A DNA stretch of 64,000 bases from Aquatica leii (lineage: Eukaryota > Arthropoda > Insecta > Coleoptera > Lampyridae), in contig CM069435.1 in assembly GCA_035610365.1 (NCBI GenBank), positions 19,953,123 to 20,017,122 of the forward strand. Reading direction: 5' to 3'. The notes under the pieces are model-generated. The model saw only the letters and a list, made by a program, of their open reading frames with translations. It was not told the DNA's origin and ran no database searches. The translations under genes and the position numbers were made by a program. This document shows positions 10,970 to 23,199 of this stretch, piece after piece; position 1 is the stretch's first letter, and every line of letters begins with the position of its first letter.

Positions 10970-12620
10970 TAGACCGTCTTCCGGGTTTGTACCGTCTCAT
11001 TGTTGTAACCGAAGTTGCCAACGTTTTGCCCACGCCCTCCTGAAACTAAACAGCGGCTTAGCACCTCGTCTATACGCCCAAAGTTCACAAACAAGGTATT
11101 CCTTTTCGACCCATCATCAGTACTATCCAATCTCCTACCTACAAGCTAGCCAAGTTCTTGTCCAACATTCTTTGTGAGTTTACAGGCAAAATCTCTTCTC
11201 ACATCCTCAACTCTCAGCATTTTATTCAACGTTTAGAAACTATAAAACTTCAACCCCAAGATCTTCTTGTGAGCTTTGATGTTACTTCACTTTTTACTAA
11301 AATTCCTATTAAAGATTCGCTTATTATCATCGAACAGATTCTGTCTCAACATGGCAAGGACTTGAGTTTGGTTCCTCTTATTGATAAGTGTTTATCCTCC
11401 ACTTACTTCCAATTTGATAACAAGTTTTACGAACAGGTTTCTGGTGTTGCTATGGGTTCTCCTCTATCACCTGTTACAGCTAACATTTTTATGGAATCCT
11501 TAGAAACGGTTGCTTTGGAATAATCAATATTAAAACATAAAATTTGGTTTAGGTATGTTGACGACCCGTTTATTGTTTGGTCTCATGGTCATCTTGAATT
11601 GTCTAAGTTTCTTGATCATCTTAACAATCAACACTTAGATATCAAATTTACTGTGGAAATCGAAGGTAATGGTTCTCTCCCATTTCTCGAGGTTTTTGTG
11701 ACTCGTAAGCCCGATGGAGTTCTGGGCCATTCTGTTTATCGCAAACCTATCCATACGGACAGATACCTTCATGCTTCGTCTTATCATCATCCTGCACAGA
11801 AACGTTCTGTTATTGAATCTTTGATTCTTCGGGCTTTCTCTATTTGCCAACCTGAGAATCTAGACTCGAAACTCCGTCATCTTACTAGAACCTTAATGAA
11901 CAATGGTTATATGAAGCGAGATATTCATACAGTTATGAATCGTCGTCTACATCCACGTACTCGATTACATAAGGACATCTCTACTCCCAAATCCAATCCG
12001 AAGTTGGCTTTTTTACCCTACATTCACAAGGTTACGAATCAAATAGGGAAACTTCTTCGTAAGAATGGTATTAAACTCATATTCAACTCGACAGGCAAAA
12101 TCTCTCAGATTCTTCCTTCTCCCAAGGACAAATTTCCTACACTTTCATCTCAAGGTGTATACCAAATTTTTTGTTCATGTGGTTTAGTCTACATTGGCAA
12201 AACCGGTCGTTCCGTCATTACTTGCATTTCAGAACATGATCGTTGTATAAGTAAAAGCCATATTTCTAACTCTGCGGTTGCTGAACATCATTTTAGAACA
12301 GGTCACAAGATATATTTTTATAACGTTTCGGTGATTGCCAAATCTCAATACTTTTTCAACAGGAAATTCCGAGAGAGCATAGAAATTATCAAACGACCCA
12401 ATAACTTCAATCGTGATCATGGTTTTGAGCTATCCTCTCTTTGGTCCCCTGGCATTAATCCTTTATCGAAAACACGCCCCCTTTCAACCGCAACCCAATC
12501 AGAGTCGTGCTTAACCAGCTGTGAAGATTTCATATTTTTTATTTATTTGCATATTAGTAAAAAAATTTGGAAAAAGGTAGATTTCTCATTGGACTGATAT
12601 TATATAAGAAATTAAAATAT
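10970..12620 (+). mobile_element. Penelope-like element inserted in a gypsy remnant
   Basis: A plus-strand retroelement with a Penelope-type reverse transcriptase followed by a GIY-YIG endonuclease domain. It sits between the two halves of a minus-strand gypsy pol, so it inserted after that gypsy copy. The ends are inferred from where the gypsy similarity stops and resumes; I did not find a target duplication or the terminal repeats known in this group. Confidence 0.85.
11005..12597 (+). pseudogene. Penelope-like RT with GIY-YIG endonuclease, one stop and one frameshift
   Basis: A P-K-V-H-K block near 11080 (one frame change just before it) leads to FRPIISTIQSPTYKLAKFL, LLVSFDVTSLFTKIPI and SGVAMGSPLSP, all typical of Penelope RTs. 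A single in-frame TAA at 11521-11523 interrupts the protein; the frame continues unchanged into RYVDDPFIVW, the catalytic YVDD. The C-terminal half (about 12150-12440) is a GIY-YIG nuclease: GVYQIFCSCGLVYIGKTGRS, then the catalytic arginine region and a distal glutamate (FRESIEI). Given only about two breaks, this is a fairly young copy compared with its surroundings. Confidence 0.9.
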
Positions 12621-12654
12621 CCTTTCCCGTTTTCTCAACAAACAAGATGCACAT

Positions 12655-13340
12655 CGTCGCCGTGGAAGCCTTCGCTATTACCCAAATGATTGATTAAATC
12701 GGGTTTTACTTCATCTCTGAATATAACTTGTTCAAGATGTTGCACATTCAACTTAAAATTGTAAGAAATCTTCAAACGACTTTCCAACTACCATAATTAC
12801 GTCGTCCAGATAAACAAACCACGTTTCCAAAACAGTCTTTGTAAGCTACTCTACATCAAACGTAGAACACAACAGAAGCGTGGCCTAGGCTAAAAGCTAT
12901 ACTGGTAATCTTCTTTAAACCAGTTCTAATCGGAAACGCCGCCTTTTCATAGTCTTAGTGTTTAAATTCTACTTGTCAGTAGCCGTTTTTTCAATCTAAT
13001 GTGGATATATTCTAGGGCATTGTTGTTTTAACGTTACTAGGTTTTAGTTGACATTGGCATCGTGTTTTTTACCCATACTAATGTTCTGCCAACCAGTAAT
13101 TTTTTCAACCAACTATGAATGTATTTTTCTCGGAGATTTCCATTCAGGTCTCCCATTACCAAACTTTCACTCTTTCCAAGCATAGTTACGTCTTTACTCA
13201 ATAAAATTCACTTTTCTTACAAATGGTAATTGATTTCTTCGCCGTTAATCTTAAGGAAATCATTGTACTTATAAATAAAATCCAATAATCCATACTTCTT
13301 CATAACACGTATGCCTATGAAGGCTTTTTTCGTGAAGTCG
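12655..13340 (-). pseudogene. Decayed gypsy pol, protease to RT palm (5' half)
   Basis: On the minus strand, KAFIGIRVMKKYGLLDF near 13330-13270 resembles the end of a gypsy protease. It is followed by degraded RT with a recognisable FVYLDDVIMVVGKSF at about 12830-12780, the catalytic YLDD. The similarity breaks off near 12655, where the Penelope-like element begins, and resumes at 10965. Many stops show age. Confidence 0.72.
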
Positions 13341-13341
13341 G

Positions 13342-13563
13342 CTATTGCATCAGCCACCTTGGTCATAACGCCCACTAATAGTTTCTGGTCACAAATCCAC
13401 CTGGGTCACAACGCTCACTTTAGCTTTTGGTCATAACGCTCATTCCTGTATTTGTTCACAATTTTGACCACAGTAGTTAGAGTGTAGGTTGTGGCTCAGA
13501 TCGATTTTGTGACCAAAAACTATTTGATGGGCGCTATGACTACGGTGACCGATATTACAATAG
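13342..13563. repeat. MITE with ~60-bp imperfect inverted repeats
   Basis: The left arm (CTATTGCATCAG...GGTCATAACGCCCACTAA) is mirrored by the right arm ending ...GACCGATATTACAATAG. The best-matched parts are GGTCATAACGCCCACTAATA against TATTTGATGGGCGCTATGAC. The block GGTCA(T/C)AACGC(C/T)CA occurs three times within the left half. There are no coding motifs. The class is not clear, and I did not find a convincing target duplication. It sits at the edge of the gypsy remnant. Confidence 0.7.
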
Positions 13564-14050
13564 AAAAAAAAACTCGAGTAGGCGTTGTGACATAGACTTT
13601 AACTGAGCATTTTGCTTATTGATTTTTTCCATCAAAGTAATTGCTGTGCAAACGGTAATATCTGAGGCATGGCTAGTTGAGATCGATTTTCGCCCAATTC
13701 TGCTCCCAACTTTTAATGTGTCGTACCTGGCTCACTTTGCCGCAGTAATTTTTTTGCTAAGTACTTGTTTGTGGAGTAGTAGCAGTATTTCTTGTATGGG
13801 CGATTTTCCGGTAACTGAGTTTTTCGAGCGATAATTTTGATTACAACAAAAATTTTGTTCAAATGACGTTTTTTTATCATAAACTAAACCTAATTGTTCT
13901 AAAATGGACCAAATTGGACAATTTTTGGTAATTTAAGCTCACGGGAATGATCTAGATGTTACTTAAGCATTCTGATAGCAAGCAATAATATAAAACTTTC
14001 ATGTAATATCAACAAAATATCAAAAAAATAGCACAGCACATAATATATAT
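13564..14050. other. No gene seen
   Basis: Short open frames only, with no recognisable motif. AT-rich. Confidence 0.5.
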
Positions 14051-14287
14051 CAGGGGGGGCCAACCTGCGGCTCGCGAGCCACATGCGGCTGTTTGAAGGA
14101 TTATTTGTGGTTCTCGATAAATGTACCCGAGTTCCCTTTTCATTTTTGTGTTATTATATTTTAAAAAATCATTATCGTTCCGTATGTGTTTCAAAATGTC
14201 TTTTTAAATACGTATTTAATTTTGGCTCGAGAAAAATTTCAAATTTTGTGAAATGGTTCGGACTATCAACGAGCTTGGCCACCCCTG
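14051..14287. mobile_element. Non-autonomous hAT element (MITE), 237 bp
   Basis: Termini CAGGGGGGGCCAA and TTGGCCACCCCTG (reverse complement CAGGGGTGGCCAA) form hAT-type inverted repeats. They are flanked on both sides by ATATATAT (14043-14050 and 14288-14295), an 8-bp duplication as hAT transposases make, though this target is low-complexity. Next to the left end is the pair GCGGCTCGCGAGCC. No transposase is encoded; it must have been moved by a full-length hAT elsewhere. Confidence 0.88.
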
Positions 14288-14763
14288 ATATATATCTATG
14301 TAAATAATACTGATAAAAGAGGTTTTTATCACAAAATACATAATTCACATTTTATTTTATTTTTTGCAAAAACATCCAAAACGGAAGGAAATTTATAAAA
14401 TAATCGATTACCTTTGCAAACTAAAGAAGGTTGAGGTAGATAGATAATATTGACTCGAATGCCGTGTCAGAAATGTCATTCTCATCAAGTCTAAATAACA
14501 TAGAGTTTGATCAATAATTTTTAAAACCAACTTTTACTTCACCATTATCTTCAATATCGGTTAGGCCTATTTTTCTTATTTTCTTAATTAAATTCTAATA
14601 AAACATAGATTCCAGTCTTTATTTCCGAAGCAGTTAGTGAATCTTCTAGATTTTGTTAAGGCATGCTGCAGTTTCTTTTATTTTCGGACTCATCAGATTT
14701 ACTATAGATATTCTCGAGGATATTCTCATATCGGATTCGGATCTGTAAATCAGCAAAAATGAC
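14288..14763. other. No gene seen
   Basis: AT-rich spacer with no transposon end or coding motif that I recognise. Confidence 0.5.
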
Positions 14764-14862
14764 AGCCGGTTCCACTTAACTGGGATACAATTGTTAAAAC
14801 CATAGCAACAATTGTTTTCAAGCATTGCTTAAGTTTAAGTCGTGTTGGTGGAACCGGCCGTA
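14764..14862. repeat. Short palindromic MITE, shortened copy
   Basis: Starts AGCCGGTTCCAC and ends GGTGGAACCGGCCGTAA. The right half (TTGCTTAAGTTTAAGTCG) matches the copy at 36013-36131, but most of the left arm is missing. The ends and the TAA next to the right end suggest PIF/Harbinger type; that class is inference. Confidence 0.65.
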
Positions 14863-15427
14863 AGTGAAAGAGAAATATTGAAGCCCGATAAGATTACCCT
14901 ATTTGTATGTTCAACTTTATATTTCAACTGTCCTATGCTGAAATCCGAAAATTCTGAATCACATATGAAACATGACAGTTTCCTAAACCATATTTGGAAT
15001 AACTTGATGAACTGTCATGGTTCCCTTGAAAACTTGAACGCGAATATTTTCCATAATTTTTTCAATTTTGTTAATATCCTCCTCCGTTATTATGAAAAAC
15101 TGTACGCTTGGACAGTTATCTTCTAACGTACTAAACAATTTTTTAAGGATTCAACATCTTTTCTTTCGGCTACAACTCGATCGGCAGTTCGTTTGCATAC
15201 TTCACCAACACCATCTGGAACATCTTTACCATGTCCTGCTTTATGGTAATTCCATGTTATTTTAGAAAGATTTGGAAACATTATCTGCAGAACATTTGCA
15301 AGAAAACAAAATATAAACTTGTTTCGATATTGCGTGGAAGGTCCAACGCTCAAAAAAATTTGGATTTATTTTTTGTTTTGTTCAATGATTGGTAAAATAT
15401 GTGCTCAAATAGCTGAAGCATTATGCT
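14863..15427. other. No gene seen
   Basis: Short frames without motifs. The minus strand near 15170-15427 may still belong to the downstream end of the repeat-family pseudogene at 15428-16433, but it is too degraded to be sure. Confidence 0.4.
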
Positions 15428-16433
15428 TTAAAGATTCAATGAACAATAACTAGTTGGTTTCAGAACGTCTTTTTCATCTTCCTTTGAATAAACAACAACT
15501 GTATGCAAAGTGATCTGCTGACGTGATCCTCCATGCAGGTGTCTCTGTTGGAGACTTTCTGGGGTATTACCCAAAAAGGTCAGTTCTTGCAAAAAAAAAG
15601 CATAACTACATCGAAGATCGGAATGAGTTTTCAAGAAGCTCTGATGAAGATTTTTGAGTGTATTATTAAGACATCGTTTCTGCTTACAAACACTCTTCTT
15701 CTTGATCTCTCTTTCCTGGACATCACCTGATTTCCCAACTTTTTTTCGATAATCAAGAATCTTTTTTTAGGGCTGACATTTCTGAATCCGATTGCTTTCG
15801 CAGCGAATTTTTTCATTCTGTATTTTTTTATAATATTGCCTGACATGATTTTTTTGATAATATTTCTAGTCTTCATTTGTCCTGATTCTTTATAACTCTC
15901 TTTCAACTGACGCTCAGTAACCTCTCCAAACATGATTTTTGATCTATAGTTGGATTTGATGGAGAACATCCAATATCATTTTATAACGGATCTGTTGTCG
16001 AGTTTGGGGAAGGTGAGTCTTTAGGCGATTTTGTTTTGCCGTTTTCGGCGCGGATAATTTTCTTCATTCTGTAGCACTTTTGCCTATATTTATTTAATTT
16101 TCTTTCTAATTTGAAGATCTTATTCAGCAAAGCATTTTTTTCTCTGTCTTCTTACTCTTGCTGTTCTATGATTCTTTGTATTAATTCTCCATTTTGGTCT
16201 CTGCAGCATTTGTTGGCTTGGAGTCATTTCATCTATGGTTTTTTTATTTTCTCTTTTCTCTGTTTCAGATATTTTTCATGATCTTTTTCTTTCTGTTCTT
16301 GTCTTTTAAAAGGATCTTCACTAATTCTTTTGCGGCGCTCTCTGTCTTTTTCTCTCTTTATTCTTAATTGATCTTCCCTACTTCGTTTTACTGCATGAGT
16401 CATATTTCTGTTGAAAAAAACTACTTTAATCAT
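15428..16433 (-). pseudogene. N-terminal and middle part of an uncharacterised insect repeat-family protein (family A)
   Basis: The minus-strand frame opens at 16433 with a very basic, charged helix (REDQLRIKREKDRERRKRIS, then KQRKEKIKKP). It continues after a frame change as MTPSQQMLQRPKWR and KLERKLNKYRQKCYRMKK, a likely coiled coil near 16110-16050. The open frame 15969-15631 contains LKESYKESGQMKT and KAIGFRNVSPKKRFL. I recognise this arrangement from long, unnamed proteins found in many copies in insect genomes, but I know no function for it. Several stops and shifts make this a pseudogene. Other fragments of what I take to be the same family are at 47530-48060 and 52130-52760. Confidence 0.55.
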
Positions 16434-16490
16434 TATCTTGTTATTATACTTATTCCCGTGGTAGTGCAGTCATTCACGTGTCATATATTT

Positions 16491-17046
16491 CGCACGGTAA
16501 TGACAAAAATGATTTTTAACTTTCTTATTTCTTGAAAAGTATATTTCAATAATAATAATCCAAAACATTATATGAAAGTTGGATACAATGCAATGTCAAA
16601 GCTATGATTTTTTTACAAAATTTTAATTTTTACCTGAAAAATTGAATACCACGGAAATGACTCCTAGGATGTTACACATCGATCTCAATACTTTCGGTAA
16701 CTAGCAGAACCTGTTCAACAATGTGAACACAGTTGGCGTCTTAAACAATCTGCAATGGTTTCTTGGTTCATTTCGAATTACTTGAGAGGGGATAACGCGG
16801 TAAATTCGAATCATTTATTGCATTTCATGATCTGCCACGGTAATGATCGTTTTCAGCTGTGACAGACTCTTTTTTTCCAAATACAAGGAATTTTTTCGCT
16901 ATTTGGTTCGAACGTATGTGGACGACGATAGTGCATGGTGCAATATGCCAGTGAATATATCTCACCCGATATTTGTTTTTCAGAAATACAAATTTTGATC
17001 GTTCTTAAGTACTTGAACTCATGAATTACGTACCACGGGAATGACA
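16491..17046. repeat. Dispersed short motif CCACGGNAATGAC, four copies
   Basis: Near-identical words occur at 16493-16505 (CACGGTAATGACA), 16647-16662 (TACCACGGAAATGACT), 16833-16848 (TGCCACGGTAATGATC) and 17031-17046 (TACCACGGGAATGACA), spaced by 157, 186 and 198 bases. The sequence between copies is not similar, so this is not an ordinary tandem repeat. The role is unknown. The region upstream (on the minus strand) of family A otherwise shows no gene. Confidence 0.6.
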
Positions 17047-20000
17047 ATTTTGAAATTCTTCCTCAAAAAAATAAATCTTATAAATAAATGCTGAGTTTAA
17101 GTTATTTGCATCTCAAAGAAAAATATTTTATAAAACATCAGATTTTCAGAAAACATGAAAATTCTAATATTTGAAAGATTTATTGATGTGTATCATGTTG
17201 GAACTCAGTTTCTGGAGAATTAACCATATACCCTCTTCTGTCTGTATAGTTTCTTCGGTAATACCGAAGCTTACAGCTGTCTTGATGTAACAACACCTGC
17301 TTGCTGTTTCAATCTCCAAGACATGGGTCATTTCATGTCTTGGGTTGGGTTAACTGTAACGTTTGCGTTTCGTTGTCTTTTAGTCTATTTACAAAAGTTT
17401 GGATAGTTGGATTGTTTTAGGAAGCTATCTAGTACGGTGTTAATCTGACGATGTTTTCCTCAAACTCGTCAAGGCTTTTTGTAGATTTCTGGAAACCAAT
17501 TTTTATTAGAGCTTGGTATACATGTTTTAGTTGAACTTCTCCAATTCTCATTTCTAGACGTGAAATTAACAGTTCGTAACAAACAGTTAGTCTGCAAAAT
17601 TGTTGCTAATGGTTTCAACAGTTTAGTTGCTTGTGGTATGTGGAACTTTTCCATAAAAATTTGAGGTACAACCTTTAACTTGTGAATGGTTTTATCCCAA
17701 TGGTTCGTCATTAATTCTTACCTCGTGGCACTTTACCGTGGCAATCAATTCCGTTTATTCTTAACTCTGCTGACTTTTATTTGAAATCACAATGTAGTGC
17801 GAAAAAGATCATTGATGGAGTTTTCCTAAGCTACCTAGAGTTTTTATTAGCTTTTGGGGTTTATTTTAAATGTATCAAAATTAGAGACCATTAATTTCAG
17901 CGGTTGAACCAAACTCTGGATTTCACTTTCAATCTCACATAATGGTGATATTACAGCATTTTTAAAAAAATGTATTTAGACACGAATTGAATGTTCATCA
18001 ACAAAAGTTATATGGGGTTTGTATCAAAAACATCAACAGAAAAATAAACTAATGTATTTATCAATACCATTGGTGAGTTTTTAAAAACCTCTTTGATACG
18101 GTTTTCATTTAGTTAATCTTTTGAAGCAATCTGTCATTTCTTTTTTCCAAATTCTTCTTGGTGTTACTTTCAAAACTGATTTTATGCCTAATAGTAGATT
18201 GAGATTTTGTTACAAGTAAATTCAAGTTAAAAGGTAATTTTTGGGTAATATTTTTGGTTGGTTCAGTTTTATGAATAAAACCGAGTGCTGACATATTAAT
18301 TTCGTCTTGCAAAATATTACAGTTTGTATGTTTTGGTTTCGTTGAGTGCTAATTTTTAGTACTTAGAAACACTTAGCACTTGCAAATTTGTTTAAAGATG
18401 CATTAAAACGCTAATAATGTTGTCATTGACCGAAACTATAATTATAGCAACAAAACAAGTAAATTTACACGATAAATATCAATGTCATTAATATATAGTA
18501 AAAATAGTATAACGCTTAACACATTACAGGTACGCTTTTTGTTTTTTTAAATAGTAAATCGTAAACAACGCTTTAAAAAAACCTTAGATGCAGATGTTTG
18601 TATATGAATTATTTTGCAAAAACTTAAAATTGTTCTGTCGTAATACAGCAACACACGATCTCATCAACCTCAAATTGCTTCTCACGTTTATAAACGTTGT
18701 TTTAAGAAAGCCAATATTTATTTATTTGTTTAAACGTTCCGTAGTTGATGATGTAACGTCAGAAATTTTCAATTTTTAAACCAAGTCAAGTACTAATTCT
18801 ATTTTTATAAATCTCGGGCTATCGAGAATCAAATTTATATTAGTTATAAAATATCTCTTGGAGAAGGTGATCTAAATATTTGAAAAAATAGTCATTCATT
18901 GTCGACACGTTCCGTAAATATGGTAGCTGAGCCAAGGTAATTTGTTTCGGCTCATTTTCGTTTTGGCACTTGAAATATGACATGTAAAAAAGTTACATGG
19001 ATTTTCTCATGCCAGACTTTACGTTGCAGTTTAGTCACAATGCGATTCAAAAACATTCTCATAGAAATTAAGATAATTTTTTTCCAATTACTGCGGATAA
19101 AACAATACTTGAAATTCTTTGTGTGGTGTTTTCATTGATACTTTTGACGTAATCGCCAATTCCTTGAATATACTTTTACCAAATAGATAAATATACACTT
19201 AAACACGTAATTAAAATACTAGATATGTCATCGTTAATGAGACACTAATTATAGTATATAATTTCAAATTACACAATTACAAAAGCGAAACAGTGCCTGC
19301 AAATTCACTTCTTCCCTTGTAAAGTTTTCGTTCACGATGGATTTTTTGAAAATTTCAGTTATAGCTGAAGTAGATCTTTTAAAGACTGAATTATTAAAAG
19401 TTGGTTTCCGATATTTTATTGTTCGTTTAGCTTAGGTTACTGAATCGTTATTTCTAAGTACGGGTGTGCTTTGTTTTTGAGATAATCACATCGAATCTAT
19501 TACCACTTATTGATCGTTGTATATACTGATAAAAACAACATCCAAATTGGCGATTCTAAATCCTTTTTCTTCTAAAAATTTCACGTTGCTGCGGTAGAGC
19601 AATTCGTATTTGGTTTTTTATCTTTAGCTTTATTATTATTGTACGTAACTAAAGTTGATTTTCAATTCTATGCCCTCAATAGCAAAATCGTGAGTAAATT
19701 AAGGAAGAAGAATACGAAACAAAGCAACAAATTCTTATTACTGTTCCACAAAGTTTATATTGAGCTTTTTGCTGTTTACTTTTGCACCTTTGCTTTTAGA
19801 AGTAATGGTGTTTGCTTTCTTTTATTTGATAAGCTTTCCTCCATTTAGAATTTATTTAGGTACCGTCTATGTAACGATCTTTTTCAAATGTTCCTGTAAA
19901 ATGAAATTTGAGTAAAATTTATTCTGTGCCAAATACATTAATTCAGTTCTAAACAAATTTTGTTTGTTGGCGAGTTTACAAATTTTTATCGTTGAGTACT

Positions 20001-21764
20001 AAACGAATTTGATTATTTAAGGAAAATGCAATTTAATCATAATAACAATAACGTATACAAATTTTTCATTAGAAAATTCCTAAGTGAACCGAAAGTCTCG
20101 TGGTATTCAGCAAATTGCAGAATTTGAAGTAGTAAATTACTAACGTCGCCCCAAAAGTATTTCAATAATAATAATAATTAAGGCAACGTGGGAATTATAA
20201 TAAAAGAATTAAAATTTCCGCGCTACAATGTTGAAATCTGCATAAGAGAGATTTGATTAAAACATCCTTTCCAATAATTAAGTAACAATGGACAAACCAC
20301 CGTCAATATACGTATGCGTCATGATTTAATTGAAAAATTAACGTGTGGGTTGTTTTGTCTGTGACAACTTGAGTTTTTCATTCAAAAATGTCACGTACAA
20401 ACAAGGTAAGGCACTTTGCTCAAATACCAACAATAATTATCAAAATATTCTTTTTTTAATTAATCTGGTACTCACCTTTGTTTAATTTGCTATCAGGTGA
20501 AATTATACTAATTACAAGGTTAAACCACATTTTGCCAAGGCAATTCTAAGGACGGATCTATAAATCTAACAGTGATTTGCAAAAATCCTTTTAGAGTTTA
20601 ATGTAACAATGCATAAATAATAAAAATAAAGTAGACAATATATTATAATGTGATATAAAAGTAAAAGTTAAACCAGTTATTGTTCTTTGTTTATTAATAG
20701 AACACGATGTAAGGCATTTTCTTATTGAATAATATAGCTGGTGCACGATTATTAAATGGAATTCTCACGTGTTGCATTGCCGTTGCATGTGAACAAAGTT
20801 GCTATGTACTTGCCAGTTTTACAATGTCATAAATTTTCTATTTTATAACCAAATTGTAAATAATTGGTCCGAAATAATTTCGGCGGTGTAAATTATGTCA
20901 AAACTCAATGTATGCAATTAGGTTAGGTTGGTTTAAATTACATGTTTGTCAATGCTTTGTATCGAAATAAATCGAACACTCCTTTTTATGTAAAAATATT
21001 TGATACACAATATTGAACATTGGAATTGTAGCATATAGAATTTGAAATATGAACCGTAATTGTTAGAGTATTTTTTTTAGTTTCAAAAAGACACATTTGA
21101 GTTTATTACTCACCGTTTTCACGACAAGTCTGTAAACATGTGTTTCCTGTTGAAGAAATTACAGTGCAGCGTTTATCAAGGTTGTGTATCGGTATTACGT
21201 AGTAGGTGCAACACAATTACATTCTTTACCTTTTTGTTTGCTATGTGACTTTTGCTAAATACAAATACAAGCTGAATATTATCTTCATTAGATCGTATTT
21301 GTAAAATTCACTATTAAAAAAACACTAAGCGGCGAGTTATCACCAAAAATGTTGACATTAATCAAACAACTTGTCTTGTTTTTCGTTATAGTTAAGACCG
21401 AAAACTTGTAGAATGCTTTTTGTCAGGGTAAAAATGTACAAAATATTAGATTTTTGCGATCTAAATTTGAAATGTATGTAGGTTTTTTAGTTTATATTAT
21501 TAATTAAAAAAATCCAAGGATTTCTCGCGTGTTTCTTCTGAAGCTTTTTTGAACAATCCTACTACCTCATATGATGGTTAGCAACGATGCCATCTTCATT
21601 TTTAAATCAAGCTCCTGACGCAAAAGAAACTTTGGAAGGGAGTAAAAGTACATATCAAGGGGTTGTATTCGGTGGAATTGATAACATTGTAATCTCATTA
21701 TCTATGCGCATTTTAAATGGCTTCATTGTTATAGGTTTTGAGTGATTCTCAAGCACCAATATAA
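17047..21764. other. Long stretch with no gene identified
   Basis: Mostly AT-rich. A minus-strand open stretch at 17711-17180 (with NHWDKTIHKLKVVPQIF) has coding-like composition, but I could not match it to a family. No transposon ends, splice-bounded exon or RNA gene was recognised. The short TTAGG-like runs near 20922 are too brief to mean anything. Confidence 0.5.
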
Positions 21765-22345
21765 TGTACGCCGCTTAATAGAATCATATTGATACTTAGG
21801 GTTTTTGATAACAATAGCCGAATGATCACAATATCCGATATTTAACAAACCGTACATGTTTATTGGTTAGAAAGCAGTAAATACATCCAGCGCGTATCTG
21901 ATTAACAAGTTGTTAATACGCGACCTGTTGTATTAAATGGTTTCTTGACACCGTTAATAAAAAGGATTCAAAAATAAGGTTGTGATCTTTAATTCACTCT
22001 TCTAAAAACTACACATTTCTATTCAGTAATTTGCTGACACTAAAAATAAAAATAAATACAAAATAATGTTATCACATAAGACGTAATTAAATACAGATTT
22101 TTAAATGAGGTAATGTTACGTAGCTCAGTCAAAATACTTGTATAAATAAATAACACTGCCAAATTAAAATTAAACATCCAAGACAAATATTTTTAGGGTA
22201 CAAAGATTACATTTTTTACTTATTTTACAAGCATATTGTGAAAATTAATGCAAAATAGGTTATTGTTCATGGATCGAAACAAACCTGAGAAGAAAATTGA
22301 TAACATAAACCGAAATTATGATGACTATAAACGATGTTTTTTATA
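21765..22345 (+). repeat. Interspersed repeat, copy 1 (partner at 27722-28112)
   Basis: The words CCGCTTAATAGAATCATATT (21772-21791), AGGTAATGTTACGTAG, GGTTATTGTTCAT, ACATAAACCGAAATTATGA and CTATAAACGATGTTTTTT occur in the same order at 27722-28112, with roughly three quarters of bases shared in the best part. This copy is longer, mainly between 21800 and 22100. No coding motif was recognised; the class is unknown. Confidence 0.75.
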
Positions 22346-23195
22346 TTTTTACCTGCATTTATTTATTTCACAAATTACAGTGATAATCTTACTACGTTTC
22401 CACCTGACTGCTGATCCAACTTTTTTTCCCTTTTGTAGATATTATTCTGGGCAGTTGTAACCTCTGTTTTATCCATGCTATATATCCAGTCTGGGGGAAT
22501 TTGTCATTGTTTATTACCTTCTCAAGGTATTTGCAATATCAGTTCGATTAGATCCAGTATTACGGTTAATATCCGTAAAAAGATTATTCCTTAGTCTTAT
22601 TGTGTTTTTAAGACATTCTTAATATTTTGAAAATACAATGCCTAGACCCAATTTTAGATTTTCTGCAATTCTATGAAACTTTCTGTTCTTTAATGTAGTG
22701 ACTGTATAGTAAATTGCTTACTAACAGATCTGATTGGATTTCTCTCTTCAATAAAAGAGTTTGCTTGTGCTGCTCTTCCGAGTATTTCCAAACTCTAAGC
22801 GTATGTGACAATTCGTAAATCGTAGTTCGTAGGCCTTTTCTATCAAAATAGTTATTAATCTTAAATATGTTTATGCTTTTCATTGAAATTAGTCTCGGGT
22901 TGCTCTGAAATGCCTGATCGCCATTACCCGATTACACACACCAAACATACGCATAAAACAAAAATTAATTGTGTTTTGGTGATAAAACTTGCGTTATACT
23001 GTTCATAAATAAGTACACTATAGGCTGATATTAGCATTAATATAAGAATGATATATGGTGGTACTTACGATGCTCGAAATAGTCGAAAAATTGTAAGAAA
23101 AACAGAGTAAAAACATTCTAACTCAAAACGCCACTTATACTGGCGACAATCACACGAACTTTTGAAGTTTAGTACTACACTTCACCGCACAAAGC
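22346..23195. other. No gene seen
   Basis: Short open frames with no motif on either strand. Confidence 0.5.
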
Positions 23196-23199
23196 GCAG

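Noticed and set aside
13342..13563. CRISPR-like spaced repeats (GGTCATAACGC words)
   Set aside because: Three unequal copies within an inverted-repeat element of a eukaryotic genome; no array structure.
17180..17711. Minus-strand coding-like stretch
   Set aside because: Composition looks coding, but no domain, catalytic motif or family could be recognised, so it is noted only within the gap entry.
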